Source: Paenibacillus_AM sp052180255
GTDB lineage: Bacteria; Bacillota; Bacilli; Paenibacillales; NBRC-103111
Direction of reading: 5' to 3'
Assembly: GCF_052180255.1 (NCBI RefSeq)
Contig: NZ_CP197466.1
Coordinates: forward strand, 2,914,001 to 2,978,000
Length of the DNA stretch: 64,000 nucleotides
Part shown: positions 23,811-31,681 of the stretch, one piece after another
Layout of the letters: each line of letters opens with the position of its first letter
How positions within the stretch are numbered: position 1 is the stretch's first letter
Notes under the pieces: model-generated
What the model was told of the DNA's origin: nothing
Seen by the model: only the letters and a program-made list of their open reading frames with translations
Databases searched by the model: none
Made by a program: the position numbers and the translations under genes

Positions 23811-25161
23811 TCTTCTTCTCCTCCATGGACCAAACGTGGCATTGCAACTGCCCGTCCGTCAGTCTAACGTTAACGACATCTCCGATCTGCACCTGCTCGA
23901 TCGAATTCACAAGGGCTTGCTGGTGTTCATCGTACACCAGCGAATACCCCCGCTGCATCACCTTCAGCGGGGAGAGCGCGTCGAGGCTGCGCAGCCTCGA
24001 CCCAAACTCTTGCCGCTTGGAATGTACCAAGCGGCTCATGGCCTGCCGAAGCGCGCGTTTAGCCGCTTCGGACTGCTGCCGCGCGGCCAGCATAGCTGCG
24101 CGCGGGGAGCGACTTTCCATGCGGCGGTCCAGCCGCATGTGAGCTTCAGCGGCGCGTGCAAGCCGCTGGCGCATCCGCATGGCAAGCTCAGCTGTCATGC
24201 GGTCCAGATGCTGCGTCGCAGGCAGCAGCAGCTGGCGCTGCGGGCTCACCAAGTAAGGTGAGCGCCGCAATCTCTCCAGTGCCTCTCTGCGGCGCTGGAG
24301 CATTCGCTCAAGCGCTTGATGCAAGCGCTGCTGCTCTCCTGCTAACTGACGTCTAAGCTCAAGCTGATGAGGCACTGCAAGCTCTGCTGCTGCCGTTGGC
24401 GTCGCAGCACGCAAATCCGCAACAAAGTCCGCAATCGTAAAATCTGTCTCATGACCGACTGCGGATATGATCGGGATCTGTGAAGCTGCAATACCACGTG
24501 CTACAACTTCTTCGTTAAATGCCCACAACTCTTCCAATGAGCCGCCACCACGACCGACAATCATAACATCAACTTCACGAAGCTCATTCATCTTCGCAAT
24601 TGCCCGTACGATTGACGGTGCTGCTTGTGTTCCTTGTACCAGAACGGGATAGAGCACAACTGGAACCATCGGATATCGACGCTGCAGTGTGATAAGCACA
24701 TCTCGTACAGCAGCCCCTGTTGGGGATGTTATGACACCAACCGCACGAGGGAACTTCGGAATCGGCTTCTTTCGTTCAAGAGCGAATAATCCCTCAGCTT
24801 CAAGCTTACGCTTAAGCTGCTCATAGGCTAAATAGAGCCCACCGACTCCATCAGGTTGCATTTCACGCGCATAGAATTGGTACTGCCCATCTCGTTCATA
24901 GACCGAGATGGAACCTCGTACCAACACGCGCATGCCTTCCCGCGGTAAGAAGCTTAGTTTCTGATTAAAGGAAGCAAACATAATGCTTTTCAAACGGGAG
25001 TCCGCATCTTTTAAAGTAAAATACATATGACCCGATGAATGCCTTGTAAAGTTAGAAATTTCCCCCTGCAGCCAAACATCCTGCAAGCGGTCATCGCCTT
25101 CCAACTTCATTTTGATATATCGATTTAAATCTTTGATCGAAAGAACCTTACGTTCACTCAT
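23803..25161 (-). CDS. xseA: Exodeoxyribonuclease VII large subunit
   Basis: The 452-residue protein has an N-terminal OB-fold (residues 5-100, WLQGEISNFTRHSSGHMYF), a catalytic domain (about 120-280, with VITSPTGAAVRDVL, GRGGGSLEELWAFN and SAVGHETDFTIADFVADLRA) and a long C-terminal coiled coil (about 270-420). ExoVII degrades single-stranded DNA to oligonucleotides. The coiled-coil part is unusually Arg/Ala/Leu-rich and its DNA (about 23,940-24,300) is about two-thirds G+C, far above the neighbouring genes, and packed with inverted repeats (see separate entry). The frame itself is intact. Confidence 0.95.
   Translation of the reverse strand: MSERKVLSIKDLNRYIKMKLEGDDRLQDVWLQGEISNFTRHSSGHMYFTLKDADSRLKSIMFASFNQKLSFLPREGMRVLVRGSISVYERDGQYQFYAREMQPDGVGGLYLAYEQLKRKLEAEGLFALERKKPIPKFPRAVGVITSPTGAAVRDVLITLQRRYPMVPVVLYPVLVQGTQAAPSIVRAIAKMNELREVDVMIVGRGGGSLEELWAFNEEVVARGIAASQIPIISAVGHETDFTIADFVADLRAATPTAAAELAVPHQLELRRQLAGEQQRLHQALERMLQRRREALERLRRSPYLVSPQRQLLLPATQHLDRMTAELAMRMRQRLARAAEAHMRLDRRMESRSPRAAMLAARQQSEAAKRALRQAMSRLVHSKRQEFGSRLRSLDALSPLKVMQRGYSLVYDEHQQALVNSIEQVQIGDVVNVRLTDGQLQCHVWSMEEKKNE
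23897..24329. repeat. Array of about 13 consecutive inverted repeats inside xseA
   Basis: Perfect stems follow one another at centre spacings mostly of 29-36 bp: TCGATCGA 23897-23904; GCTGGTGT/ACACCAGC 23919-23941; CCCCGCTG/CAGCGGGG 23948-23972; a 22-bp palindrome 23980-24001 (half-site GTCGAGGCTGC); GCCGCTTGG/CCAAGCGGC 24012-24035; CCGAAGCG/CGCTTCGG 24046-24071; CCGCGCG/CGCGCGG 24079-24105; CATGCGGC/GCCGCATG 24118-24139; CAGCGGC/GCCGCTG 24147-24168; CCGCAT/ATGCGG 24175-24202; TGCTG/CAGCA 24209-24227; GCTCACC/GGTGAGC 24244-24263; AGCGCCGC/GCGGCGCT 24261-24296; AGCGCTTG/CAAGCGCT 24311-24329. Stems differ in sequence, so this is not a repeated element but repeated hairpin form. Cause unknown. 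Confidence 0.8.
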
Positions 25162-25173
25162 ATAGAACCCACC

Positions 25174-26031
25174 TTATTGGGTGTTTTGGCTTAAGCGAGC
25201 TGCATTCACCGTATTTTGGAGCAGCATCGTAATCGTCATCGGTCCTACGCAACCTGGAACTGGGGTAATTGCACCACTAATTTCTTTAACAGCTTCAAAG
25301 TCTACATCGCCGCGCAGCTTACCATCTGTACGGTTCATACCTACGTCAATGACAATTGCACCTGGCTTCACATGTTCAGGACCAATCAAGTTTGCCTTCC
25401 CTACAGCAACAACCAATATATCAGCTTGACGCGTAATCTCCGCCATGTCTGGGGTGCGCGAATGAACGATCGAGACGGTAGCGTTCTCTTGCAACAACAA
25501 CATCGCCATGGGTTTACCCACAATATTAGACCGCCCTACTACGACAGCATGCTTGCCCGAAATTTCAGTACCGATTCGCTTAAGCACTTGAATCACACCT
25601 GCTGGCGTACAAGGTTTCATACCTGTTTTCTTACCGATCATAAGATTACCTACATTTATTGGATGGAAGCAATCCACATCTTTATCAGGAGCGATATGGT
25701 CAACAACTTCATCCTCATTGATATGTGCAGGTAGAGGGGATTGAACGAGAATGCCATGGATTCGAGCATCACGATTAAAGACGTGAATTAAGCTTACTAA
25801 TTCATCCTGTGTCGTTTCAGCTGGTAAACGGTGGACTTCAGAATAAATGCCAACTTGTGCACAAGCTTTTTCTTTACCATTCACATAGACATGCGAAGCG
25901 GGGTCATCACCTACAATGATAACGACAAGTCCCGGCTCACAGCCTACTGCTGTCAATTCCAAAACCTCTGCCTTAATTTCCTCTCGAATGGTTGCCACGA
26001 TCTCTTTACCGTTAATGACCTGACCTGCCAT
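25174..26031 (-). CDS. folD: Bifunctional methylenetetrahydrofolate dehydrogenase/cyclohydrolase FolD
   Basis: The 285-residue protein has the FolD signatures YVNGKEKAC (catalytic Lys), VQSPLPAHINE, the Rossmann GRSNIVGKPMAMLLL and the C-terminal TPVPGCVGPMTITMLL. It interconverts 5,10-methylene- and 10-formyl-tetrahydrofolate. It lies 12 bases before xseA and 36 bases after nusB in the same transcript. Confidence 0.95.
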   Translation of the reverse strand: MAGQVINGKEIVATIREEIKAEVLELTAVGCEPGLVVIIVGDDPASHVYVNGKEKACAQVGIYSEVHRLPAETTQDELVSLIHVFNRDARIHGILVQSPLPAHINEDEVVDHIAPDKDVDCFHPINVGNLMIGKKTGMKPCTPAGVIQVLKRIGTEISGKHAVVVGRSNIVGKPMAMLLLQENATVSIVHSRTPDMAEITRQADILVVAVGKANLIGPEHVKPGAIVIDVGMNRTDGKLRGDVDFEAVKEISGAITPVPGCVGPMTITMLLQNTVNAARLSQNTQ

Positions 26032-26067
26032 CTGTGGTCCCCCCCTCTTATCCCGATAAAATGTGCC

Positions 26068-26523
26068 TTAGACCTCTAATTTAGCTCGAAGTGTATCAAT
26101 ATCCTTGATCATATGACCCAGTACGCCGTTAACAAACTTCCCGGATTCTTCCGTACCAAAATGCTTCGCAAGTTCGATTGCTTCATTCACGACAACCTTC
26201 GGCGGAACATCTTGCGTATACAACATTTCAAATGCAGCTAAGCGCAGTACTTCACGATCAATTCGTGAAAGCCTGTCCATTTGCCAGCCTTTTAAATATC
26301 CAGCAAGCATAAAATCGATGTCAGAACGATTACGAAGAGAACCTTCTACCAATTCAAACACATACTGCGGACTTACGTTTTGATCTTGCAGGGCAATACC
26401 GCCCTCATTGTCATTTCCCGCTTCTTCCAAAGCTACTTCAATGGCTTCCTTTGGCGTTACCTCAGTCATGCCGATTTGATATAAACTTTGCAACGCAATT
26501 TCCCTTGCTACTCTGCGCCTCAT
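26068..26523 (-). CDS. nusB: Transcription antitermination factor NusB
   Basis: The 151-residue all-helical protein opens with MRRRVAREIALQSLYQ and ends with the family core VVNEAIELAKHFGTEESGKFVNGVLG. NusB binds boxA RNA with NusE in rRNA antitermination complexes. Residues 32-52 form a slightly longer acidic insertion (EEAGNDNEGG) than in E. coli. A terminator upstream suggests a separate promoter for the nusB-folD-xseAB-ispA-dxs run. Confidence 0.94.
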   Translation of the reverse strand: MRRRVAREIALQSLYQIGMTEVTPKEAIEVALEEAGNDNEGGIALQDQNVSPQYVFELVEGSLRNRSDIDFMLAGYLKGWQMDRLSRIDREVLRLAAFEMLYTQDVPPKVVVNEAIELAKHFGTEESGKFVNGVLGHMIKDIDTLRAKLEV

Positions 26524-26618
26524 ATTGATGGTTAGGCCTCCTCATGTTTATAAACCATTGCCTTGCATATCTTATCTTGCACAATGATAATTAGTTTCGA
26601 TAATACATATCTAATCAG

Positions 26619-26650
26619 CAAAAAAATCCAAGGAAATACCGAGGATTTTA
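26619..26650 (-). terminator. Terminator between the AmaP/DUF2273 block and nusB
   Basis: On the minus strand AAATCC-t-CGG ... CC-tt-GGATTT (26648-26625) forms a hairpin followed by TTTTTTTGC. It partly overlaps the last codons of the DUF2273 gene. Confidence 0.6.
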
Positions 26651-26872
26651 GCGGAACATTCTCCATTTTTGCGATAGGTAATCCATAATCTGAGAAATCG
26701 GTATGATCTCTTCCTTTTGATCTGCTTTTTTGCCAAAATAATAACCTAACAGCACAATAAAAGCAAATATGAGCGCATCCCAAAATCCACATATTAAATA
26801 AATAATGCCTACGATAAAGCCTCCAATAAGGCCTATCGTTTTTCCCTTATGTTGCTCCCATAGGTCATTCAT
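26648..26872 (-). CDS. DUF2273 membrane protein (74 aa)
   Basis: The 74-residue protein has two hydrophobic helices separated by a short turn (GKTIGLIGGFIVGIIYLICG ... DALIFAFIVLLGYYFGKKAD), the pattern of DUF2273 proteins that accompany AmaP and Asp23 in alkaline-shock operons. AGGAGG lies seven bases before the ATG. It follows amaP by 11 bases. Confidence 0.85.
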   Translation of the reverse strand: MNDLWEQHKGKTIGLIGGFIVGIIYLICGFWDALIFAFIVLLGYYFGKKADQKEEIIPISQIMDYLSQKWRMFR

Positions 26873-26883
26873 TTGCAGTCCTC

Positions 26884-27441
26884 CTATTCCACCCTACGCG
26901 TGGCTGTATTGGACTGCACGGTGTTAGCCACATATACGGATACGGACACAACTGGATAACCGGTAATTTCTTCAATATGCCCTTTAATTGCTTGCTGCAA
27001 TTCTTGTGTGATTTCAGGAATCGTTCGTTCACCATCTACAAAAGTGCGAACCGTGATTTCAAGTCCAGGTGCAGTTACATGTACACGAACACGTAGATCC
27101 TTTACACCACGAACTTTGCTGGCTGCTTTGAGAGATAAATTCTCGATCGTTTCCACAGAAATTCGGAATTCACCATATTCTGTTCGCTCTGAAATCGATG
27201 GTGCATCGACTTGTCCTCTGCGTAGAGAAATATACAGTAAGCGAAGGGAGATTAACAATACAACCGCACAAACCGCTAGTACCCAGTAACTCGTCGGCGC
27301 ATCCGTGTAGACATTCATCAAAAATCGGACTGTAGTTTCCTTCGGAATAAAAGATAAAGCAATACATATTCCAATGATCGATACGGTAAGAATAACAAGA
27401 CTGTGTATGAACAACAGCAATTTATCGATAATTTTGCCCAC
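26884..27441 (-). CDS. amaP: Alkaline shock response membrane anchor protein AmaP
   Basis: The 185-residue protein has two N-terminal membrane helices (about 8-28 and 50-70) and a cytoplasmic Asp23-like domain (VRGVKDLRVRVHVTAPGLEI). AmaP tethers Asp23-family proteins to the membrane in staphylococci. Translation starts at GTG 27441 after AAGGGG. Compared with B. subtilis, this gene and DUF2273 are extra between yqhY and nusB. Confidence 0.88.
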   Translation of the reverse strand: MGKIIDKLLLFIHSLVILTVSIIGICIALSFIPKETTVRFLMNVYTDAPTSYWVLAVCAVVLLISLRLLYISLRRGQVDAPSISERTEYGEFRISVETIENLSLKAASKVRGVKDLRVRVHVTAPGLEITVRTFVDGERTIPEITQELQQAIKGHIEEITGYPVVSVSVYVANTVQSNTATRRVE

Positions 27442-27471
27442 GAACGTTTATCCCCTTCCTGTATTTGCGCC

Positions 27472-27498
27472 AAACCCCCTGACAAACGCAGGGGGTTT
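27472..27498. other. Strong hairpin between yqhY and amaP
   Basis: AAACCCCCTG (27472-27481), a 7-base loop and CAGGGGGTTT (27489-27498) form a perfect 10-bp stem without a following T run on the minus strand. It could be a weak terminator, or an mRNA processing/stabilising element that lowers amaP expression relative to yqhY. Confidence 0.5.
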
Positions 27499-27524
27499 CA
27501 ATGGATTAACGCCTACTGCTTCAT

Positions 27525-27935
27525 TTATTTAACGCGAACAGTTGCTGGCGCTTCAATTTCTGATTTCTCGTTGTCTTTAAACTGAACATCATGAATGTTT
27601 ACATTGACTTCAACAACATGAAGTCCAGTCATAGATTCAATTGCAGTCTTCACATTGAATTGAATATTCTCTGATACTTCTGGAATTCGATAGCCAAATT
27701 CAATAATAATCGAAACATCAATCGCCGTTTCTTTCTGACCTACTTCAACCTTGACACCTTTAGAGAGGTTCTTACGACCGAGTATTTCGGAAATACCATT
27801 AGCGAAACCACCGCTCATTCCCGCGACCCCAGGAGTCTCAATTGTAGCAAGACCCGCAATTACTTCAATCACTTCAGGAGCGATTTGAATCGATCCGAGA
27901 TCCGTTTTCACATAATCCGGTGTAATCGAGTTCAT
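27525..27935 (-). CDS. yqhY: Asp23/Gls24 family envelope stress protein (YqhY)
   Basis: The 136-residue protein has the Asp23 fold signature: VIEVIAGLATIETPGVAGMS, then KGVKVEVGQKETAIDVSIII and VVEVNVNIHDVQF. YqhY is encoded directly downstream of accBC in most Firmicutes and is linked to control of acetyl-CoA carboxylase activity in B. subtilis. The ATG at 27935 follows AGGTG by five bases. The gap to accC is 98 bases. Confidence 0.92.
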   Translation of the reverse strand: MNSITPDYVKTDLGSIQIAPEVIEVIAGLATIETPGVAGMSGGFANGISEILGRKNLSKGVKVEVGQKETAIDVSIIIEFGYRIPEVSENIQFNVKTAIESMTGLHVVEVNVNIHDVQFKDNEKSEIEAPATVRVK

Positions 27936-28033
27936 GTACACACCTCACATCTATTTTAGGATAGGCTGTATTAATTAAATACTATACCATTTTCCCATAT
28001 TTATGACAAACCTACAGAAGCTGCTGGGACGTG

Positions 28034-29392
28034 TCAAGAGTTCGGATCATTGATATCATGTTCTTCTAAAAACTTGATATCAAAATCACCCTCGATGAAT
28101 TTTTTATGCTCTAACAATTTCAAGTGGAACGGAATCGTCGTATGCACACCTTCGATCGTAAATTCGTTAAGTGTACGCTTCATCCGAGCAATTGCTTCTT
28201 CACGAGTTGCTCCCCAGACGATAAGTTTCGCAATCATCGAATCATAGTAAGGTGGGATCGTGTATCCAGGATAAGCAGCAGAATCCACACGTACGCCATA
28301 ACCACCTGGTGGCAAGTAGAACTCAATCTGACCTGCAGATGGCATAAAATTGCGTTCCGGATCTTCTGCATTAATCCGACACTCAATAGACCAACCCTCG
28401 ATCTGAACTTCTTCTTGTTTCATCGAAAGCGGTTCTCCTTCAGCCACTCGAACCATCTCTTTAATGATGTCGACTTTCGTAATCATCTCGGTTACGGGGT
28501 GCTCAACTTGAATCCGTGTATTCATTTCCATGAAATAAAATTGATTATCCGGAGCTAACAAGAACTCAAGTGTTCCTGCACCAGAATAGTCAACTGCTTT
28601 CGCTGCGCGTACTGCTGCCTCACCCATCAATTTACGAACTTCGGGAGAAAGCGTAGAACATGGAGCCTCTTCAACTAGCTTCTGACGACGACGTTGTACG
28701 GAACAATCGCGTTCACCCAAATGAACAACATTGCCGTGCTTATCAGCCAAAATCTGAATCTCAACATGCTTCATACCTGTTAAATATTTTTCCAAATAAA
28801 CACCGGCATTACCAAATGCATTCTGGGCTTCTTGTTGAGCTGTCGTAATACCTTGAATGAGTGTATCTTCATCCTCAGCAATACGAATACCTCTTCCACC
28901 ACCGCCTGCAGTTGCTTTAATAATAACCGGATACCCAATTTCCCGAGCCAGTTCAATCGCTTCTTCTAGGCTTTCGATCAAACCGTCCGAACCCGGAATG
29001 ATCGGCACATTTGCTTCCTTCATCGTTTGTTTCGCCATCGATTTATCGCCCATGCGAATGATAGCCTCTGGAGAAGGACCAATGAATGTAATATTGCAGC
29101 GCTCACATATTTCCGCAAAGTCAGCATTTTCTGCTAGAAAACCGTACCCCGGATGAATTGCATCTACACCTGTTAGGGTGGCGACACTCATAATATTTGT
29201 AAAGTTTAGATAGCTGTCTTTTGATGACGTAGGTCCTATACAATAGGACTCATCTGCCAATCTTACGTGCAGCGCATCCCGATCTGCTTCAGAATAAACC
29301 GCCACCGTTGAAATTCCTAATTCACGGCATGCGCGAATAATTCGAACCGCAATTTCTCCTCGGTTTGCAATAAGTACTTTTTGAAATCTCAT
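28034..29392 (-). CDS. accC: Acetyl-CoA carboxylase, biotin carboxylase subunit
   Basis: The 452-residue ATP-grasp enzyme has KATAGGGGRGIR (ATP-binding glycine-rich loop), LGERDCSVQRRRQKLVEEAP and MNTRIQVEHPVTE (catalytic/metal region). It carboxylates biotin on AccB with bicarbonate and ATP, the first step of fatty-acid synthesis. GGAGGG lies just before the ATG. It lies 14 bases after accB. Confidence 0.96.
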   Translation of the reverse strand: MRFQKVLIANRGEIAVRIIRACRELGISTVAVYSEADRDALHVRLADESYCIGPTSSKDSYLNFTNIMSVATLTGVDAIHPGYGFLAENADFAEICERCNITFIGPSPEAIIRMGDKSMAKQTMKEANVPIIPGSDGLIESLEEAIELAREIGYPVIIKATAGGGGRGIRIAEDEDTLIQGITTAQQEAQNAFGNAGVYLEKYLTGMKHVEIQILADKHGNVVHLGERDCSVQRRRQKLVEEAPCSTLSPEVRKLMGEAAVRAAKAVDYSGAGTLEFLLAPDNQFYFMEMNTRIQVEHPVTEMITKVDIIKEMVRVAEGEPLSMKQEEVQIEGWSIECRINAEDPERNFMPSAGQIEFYLPPGGYGVRVDSAAYPGYTIPPYYDSMIAKLIVWGATREEAIARMKRTLNEFTIEGVHTTIPFHLKLLEHKKFIEGDFDIKFLEEHDINDPNS

Positions 29393-29406
29393 TTTACACC
29401 CTCCAA

Positions 29407-29892
29407 CTACTCTGGTTTAACGAGAAACAAAGGCTGCCCGTATTCCACCAATTGACCATTCTCAACGAGAATATCCATGATTTCGCCTTTAACTTCAGCT
29501 TCGATTGGATTCATAAGTTTCATCGCTTCAAGAATACAAACAATCGTTTTATCGCTAACTTTAGAGCCTACAGACACATATGGCGCTGAGCCTGGTGCTG
29601 AAGCTGTATAGAACGTTCCAACCATTGGAGCTACAATCGTATGGTAGCCAAGATCAACAGGTTCTTGCGCCTTTGCAGGTGTCACAGTCTCAGTTGTTGC
29701 ATGAGTTTGTGGTTCAATTGCAACGGGTTGTTGCGTATACACAGGTGTTGATGTACCTGACACGATGATGGATTCTGTCTTATTGCTTTTACGAATAAAT
29801 AGGCGAGTGCCTTCATTTGCAATTTCAAGCTCTTGCAAGGAAGTTTGATCCATTAATTTCATAAGCTCTTTAATTTCGCTTAATTTGAACAT
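29407..29892 (-). CDS. accB: Biotin carboxyl carrier protein of acetyl-CoA carboxylase
   Basis: The 161-residue protein has the biotinyl domain at the C terminus (about 85-160) with biotinylated Lys125 in LEAMKLMNPIE. The N-terminal 35 residues form the usual helical interaction segment, joined by a Thr/Pro/Gln linker. It starts the accBC unit. A 162-base gap with a terminator separates it from spoIIIAH upstream. Confidence 0.96.
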   Translation of the reverse strand: MFKLSEIKELMKLMDQTSLQELEIANEGTRLFIRKSNKTESIIVSGTSTPVYTQQPVAIEPQTHATTETVTPAKAQEPVDLGYHTIVAPMVGTFYTASAPGSAPYVSVGSKVSDKTIVCILEAMKLMNPIEAEVKGEIMDILVENGQLVEYGQPLFLVKPE

Positions 29893-30014
29893 TTACTTAG
29901 GGTCACTCCTTCAAAAATGTTGATTACCGTTATGTCCGATCATGAACAGTGACAGTATGTATGTCTTTAACAGCTTGTTCACTGTGACGATAGTTATTAT
30001 AGCATAAACCAAAG

Positions 30015-30048
30015 AAATGGAAAGAGTCCACTTACCGGACCCTTTCCA
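30015..30048 (-). terminator. Terminator of the spoIIIA operon
   Basis: On the minus strand TGGAAAGGGTCC (30048-30037) pairs with GGACTCTTTCCA (30029-30018) with one mismatch, followed by TTTCTTTGG. It lies seven bases after the spoIIIAH stop codon. Confidence 0.7.
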
Positions 30049-30054
30049 CTTCAA

Positions 30055-30966
30055 TTATTGAAAATATTGTACCCCAGAGATTTTTTCTGGACCAACATTT
30101 AGTTCTTTCATCACCATATCAAGGATGGAAACTGCTTGGGTTTTATCCAATTTTGCTGCTTGAACCGTCACTTTCCATTTGCCGCTAACTTGCTCTTGCT
30201 CTACTATCACATGGCTGCTGTACTCATTTGACAGCATGTCCTCTATATTTTCTACTTTTGCATTTGTTTCTTGGATTTTTCTAAGTTCATTTTGAGCTTG
30301 CCCAACTGCTTCAGGTGTTTGTGCTTTATCCACTGAGATTGCGAGCCACTTTTCAGTTTCTTTGCCACGAGTCACTTCACGGTCGATTAATTTCTTTTGG
30401 AAATAATCAGCCCCAGATTGTGCTTGTGTTTGCATTTTTTGGAGAATCTCTTTGTCGCTTAATGTACCTGTTTGCGCAGTTGTTTGCTTAGCATCCGGTG
30501 TTTTAGGCGTTGTTTTAGGGTCAGATGGAGTCGTTCCACCGTTGTTGGTTCCACCGTTATTCATTCCACCATTGTTTGTTCCGCCGTTATTCATTCCACC
30601 GTTGTTTGTTCCACCGTTATTCATTCCGCCATTGTTTGTTCCACCGTTATTCATTCCACCATTGTTTGTTCCGCCGTTGTTTGTTCCGCCGTTGTTTGTT
30701 CCACCGTTATTCGTTCCGCCTTTGTTAATTTCGTTAGGTTTCTGTTCGGACGGTTTGGGTGTTGAAGTCTTCGGGCCAACTGTCTTACCATCGACTGGTG
30801 CAGGGTCTTGACTCATATCAATCTTGATCTCACTTGCAGCCGGTTTATCCGTGCCCGCTAGTGTGTCGAGCTTACTTGTATCCTCTGAAATTAAATAATA
30901 GGCTGACAGTACTACAAGCAAGCTGAGCATCGATACTAACCAAATCGTTTGTCTTTTTGAATTCAT
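30055..30966 (-). CDS. spoIIIAH: Stage III sporulation protein SpoIIIAH with pentapeptide-repeat insert
   Basis: The 303-residue protein has an N-terminal membrane helix (about 8-27) and a C-terminal extracellular domain with a YscJ/FliF-type ring-building fold (SNEYSSHVIVEQEQVSGKWK). In sporulation it sits in the outer forespore membrane and binds SpoIIQ across the intermembrane space. Between helix and domain is a long low-complexity linker that includes twelve GG(T/M)NN repeats, making it about 85 residues longer than the B. subtilis protein. It is the last gene of the operon, 28 bases after spoIIIAG. Confidence 0.94.
   Translation of the reverse strand: MNSKRQTIWLVSMLSLLVVLSAYYLISEDTSKLDTLAGTDKPAASEIKIDMSQDPAPVDGKTVGPKTSTPKPSEQKPNEINKGGTNNGGTNNGGTNNGGTNNGGMNNGGTNNGGMNNGGTNNGGMNNGGTNNGGMNNGGTNNGGTTPSDPKTTPKTPDAKQTTAQTGTLSDKEILQKMQTQAQSGADYFQKKLIDREVTRGKETEKWLAISVDKAQTPEAVGQAQNELRKIQETNAKVENIEDMLSNEYSSHVIVEQEQVSGKWKVTVQAAKLDKTQAVSILDMVMKELNVGPEKISGVQYFQ
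30541..30720 (-). repeat. 12 x 15-bp in-frame tandem repeat in spoIIIAH
   Basis: Exactly twelve 15-bp units encode GGTNN or GGMNN in the order T,T,T,T,M,T,M,T,M,T,M,T; the alternating part makes a 30-bp higher-order unit repeated four times. A thirteenth partial unit (GGT) follows at 30532-30540. Units differ mainly at third codon positions and the Thr/Met codon. Length polymorphism between strains is likely. Confidence 0.95.
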
Positions 30967-30994
30967 TGTTAAAATTCCTCCTCAAAATTAAAAG

Positions 30995-31633
30995 TTATTG
31001 CTTGCGGGGCAGTACCGAAATGCGATGCGCAGGCACGTCCAAACCGCGTTCAACCGCTTCAAGAATCATTCTTTTTACCGTTAAATCCTCAGCACCACGT
31101 GCGACGATAATCACGCCTCTAACCTTTGGTTTTATCGATTTGAGCACAAGTGGATGCTGATTTCCTTCTACTTGGTAAAGAACAACTTCACCCTTACGAG
31201 TCACTTGCGAAATGTTACGATTCGCTCCGCCTGCATCTCTTTCATTTGTATTTTCTTGCGAATCTTGATAATTTTTGTCGACAACGATTTCTTCGGTAGA
31301 TTCAATTTCAACATGTACTTCAACGTCGCCTACACCGACTATTTTTTGTAAAATTTCCTTTAGTCGCTTGGCACTTACTTCTTCCAAATCTCCGAACTTG
31401 GAAATCTCTTTACCACTTCCATTTGCGAAGGTTGTTGTGCTTTCATTCGATGGAGAAGCCCGTGGTCCAATAGAAGCAGGCGGAACAGGTGTAACGCTTA
31501 AAAACGAGTTCATAATCATTAATGCAGCACCCAGTAGTCCAGCCAAAATTAGCCACAAAAAGGTACGATATCGCTTAGGTCCTGAAGGTCCTCCACCGAA
31601 CATTTTTTCCAATTTGTTCATCCATTTCGCCAA
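30995..31633 (-). CDS. spoIIIAG: Stage III sporulation protein SpoIIIAG
   Basis: The product has a membrane helix (about residues 30-48) and an extracellular ring-building domain (KRLKEILQKIVGVGDVEVHV, later VRGVIIVARGAEDLTVKRMI). SpoIIIAG forms a large ring in the mother-cell/forespore channel. I start it at TTG 31633 (SD GGAGGTGAG three to eight bases upstream), giving MAKWMNKLEKMFGGG; an upstream ATG at 31663 is less well placed. Size 212 residues. Confidence 0.93.
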   Translation of the reverse strand: MAKWMNKLEKMFGGGPSGPKRYRTFLWLILAGLLGAALMIMNSFLSVTPVPPASIGPRASPSNESTTTFANGSGKEISKFGDLEEVSAKRLKEILQKIVGVGDVEVHVEIESTEEIVVDKNYQDSQENTNERDAGGANRNISQVTRKGEVVLYQVEGNQHPLVLKSIKPKVRGVIIVARGAEDLTVKRMILEAVERGLDVPAHRISVLPRKQ

Positions 31634-31681
31634 AGGCTCACCTCCCTCCAAACGGACTTTCATCCTACTTCTTTATCCTGC

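Noticed and set aside
23701..24261. 186-codon open frame antisense to xseB/xseA
   Set aside because: It lies opposite two intact conserved genes and owes its length to the G+C-rich stretch with few stop codons; the product has no domain pattern.
30541..30720. Tandem repeats as a possible CRISPR array
   Set aside because: Units are contiguous, 15 bp and in frame, with no spacers; they encode a protein linker.
30452..30811. Pro/Leu/Phe/Val-rich repeat frame antisense to spoIIIAH
   Set aside because: It is the complement of the 15-bp repeat; no ribosome site or homology.
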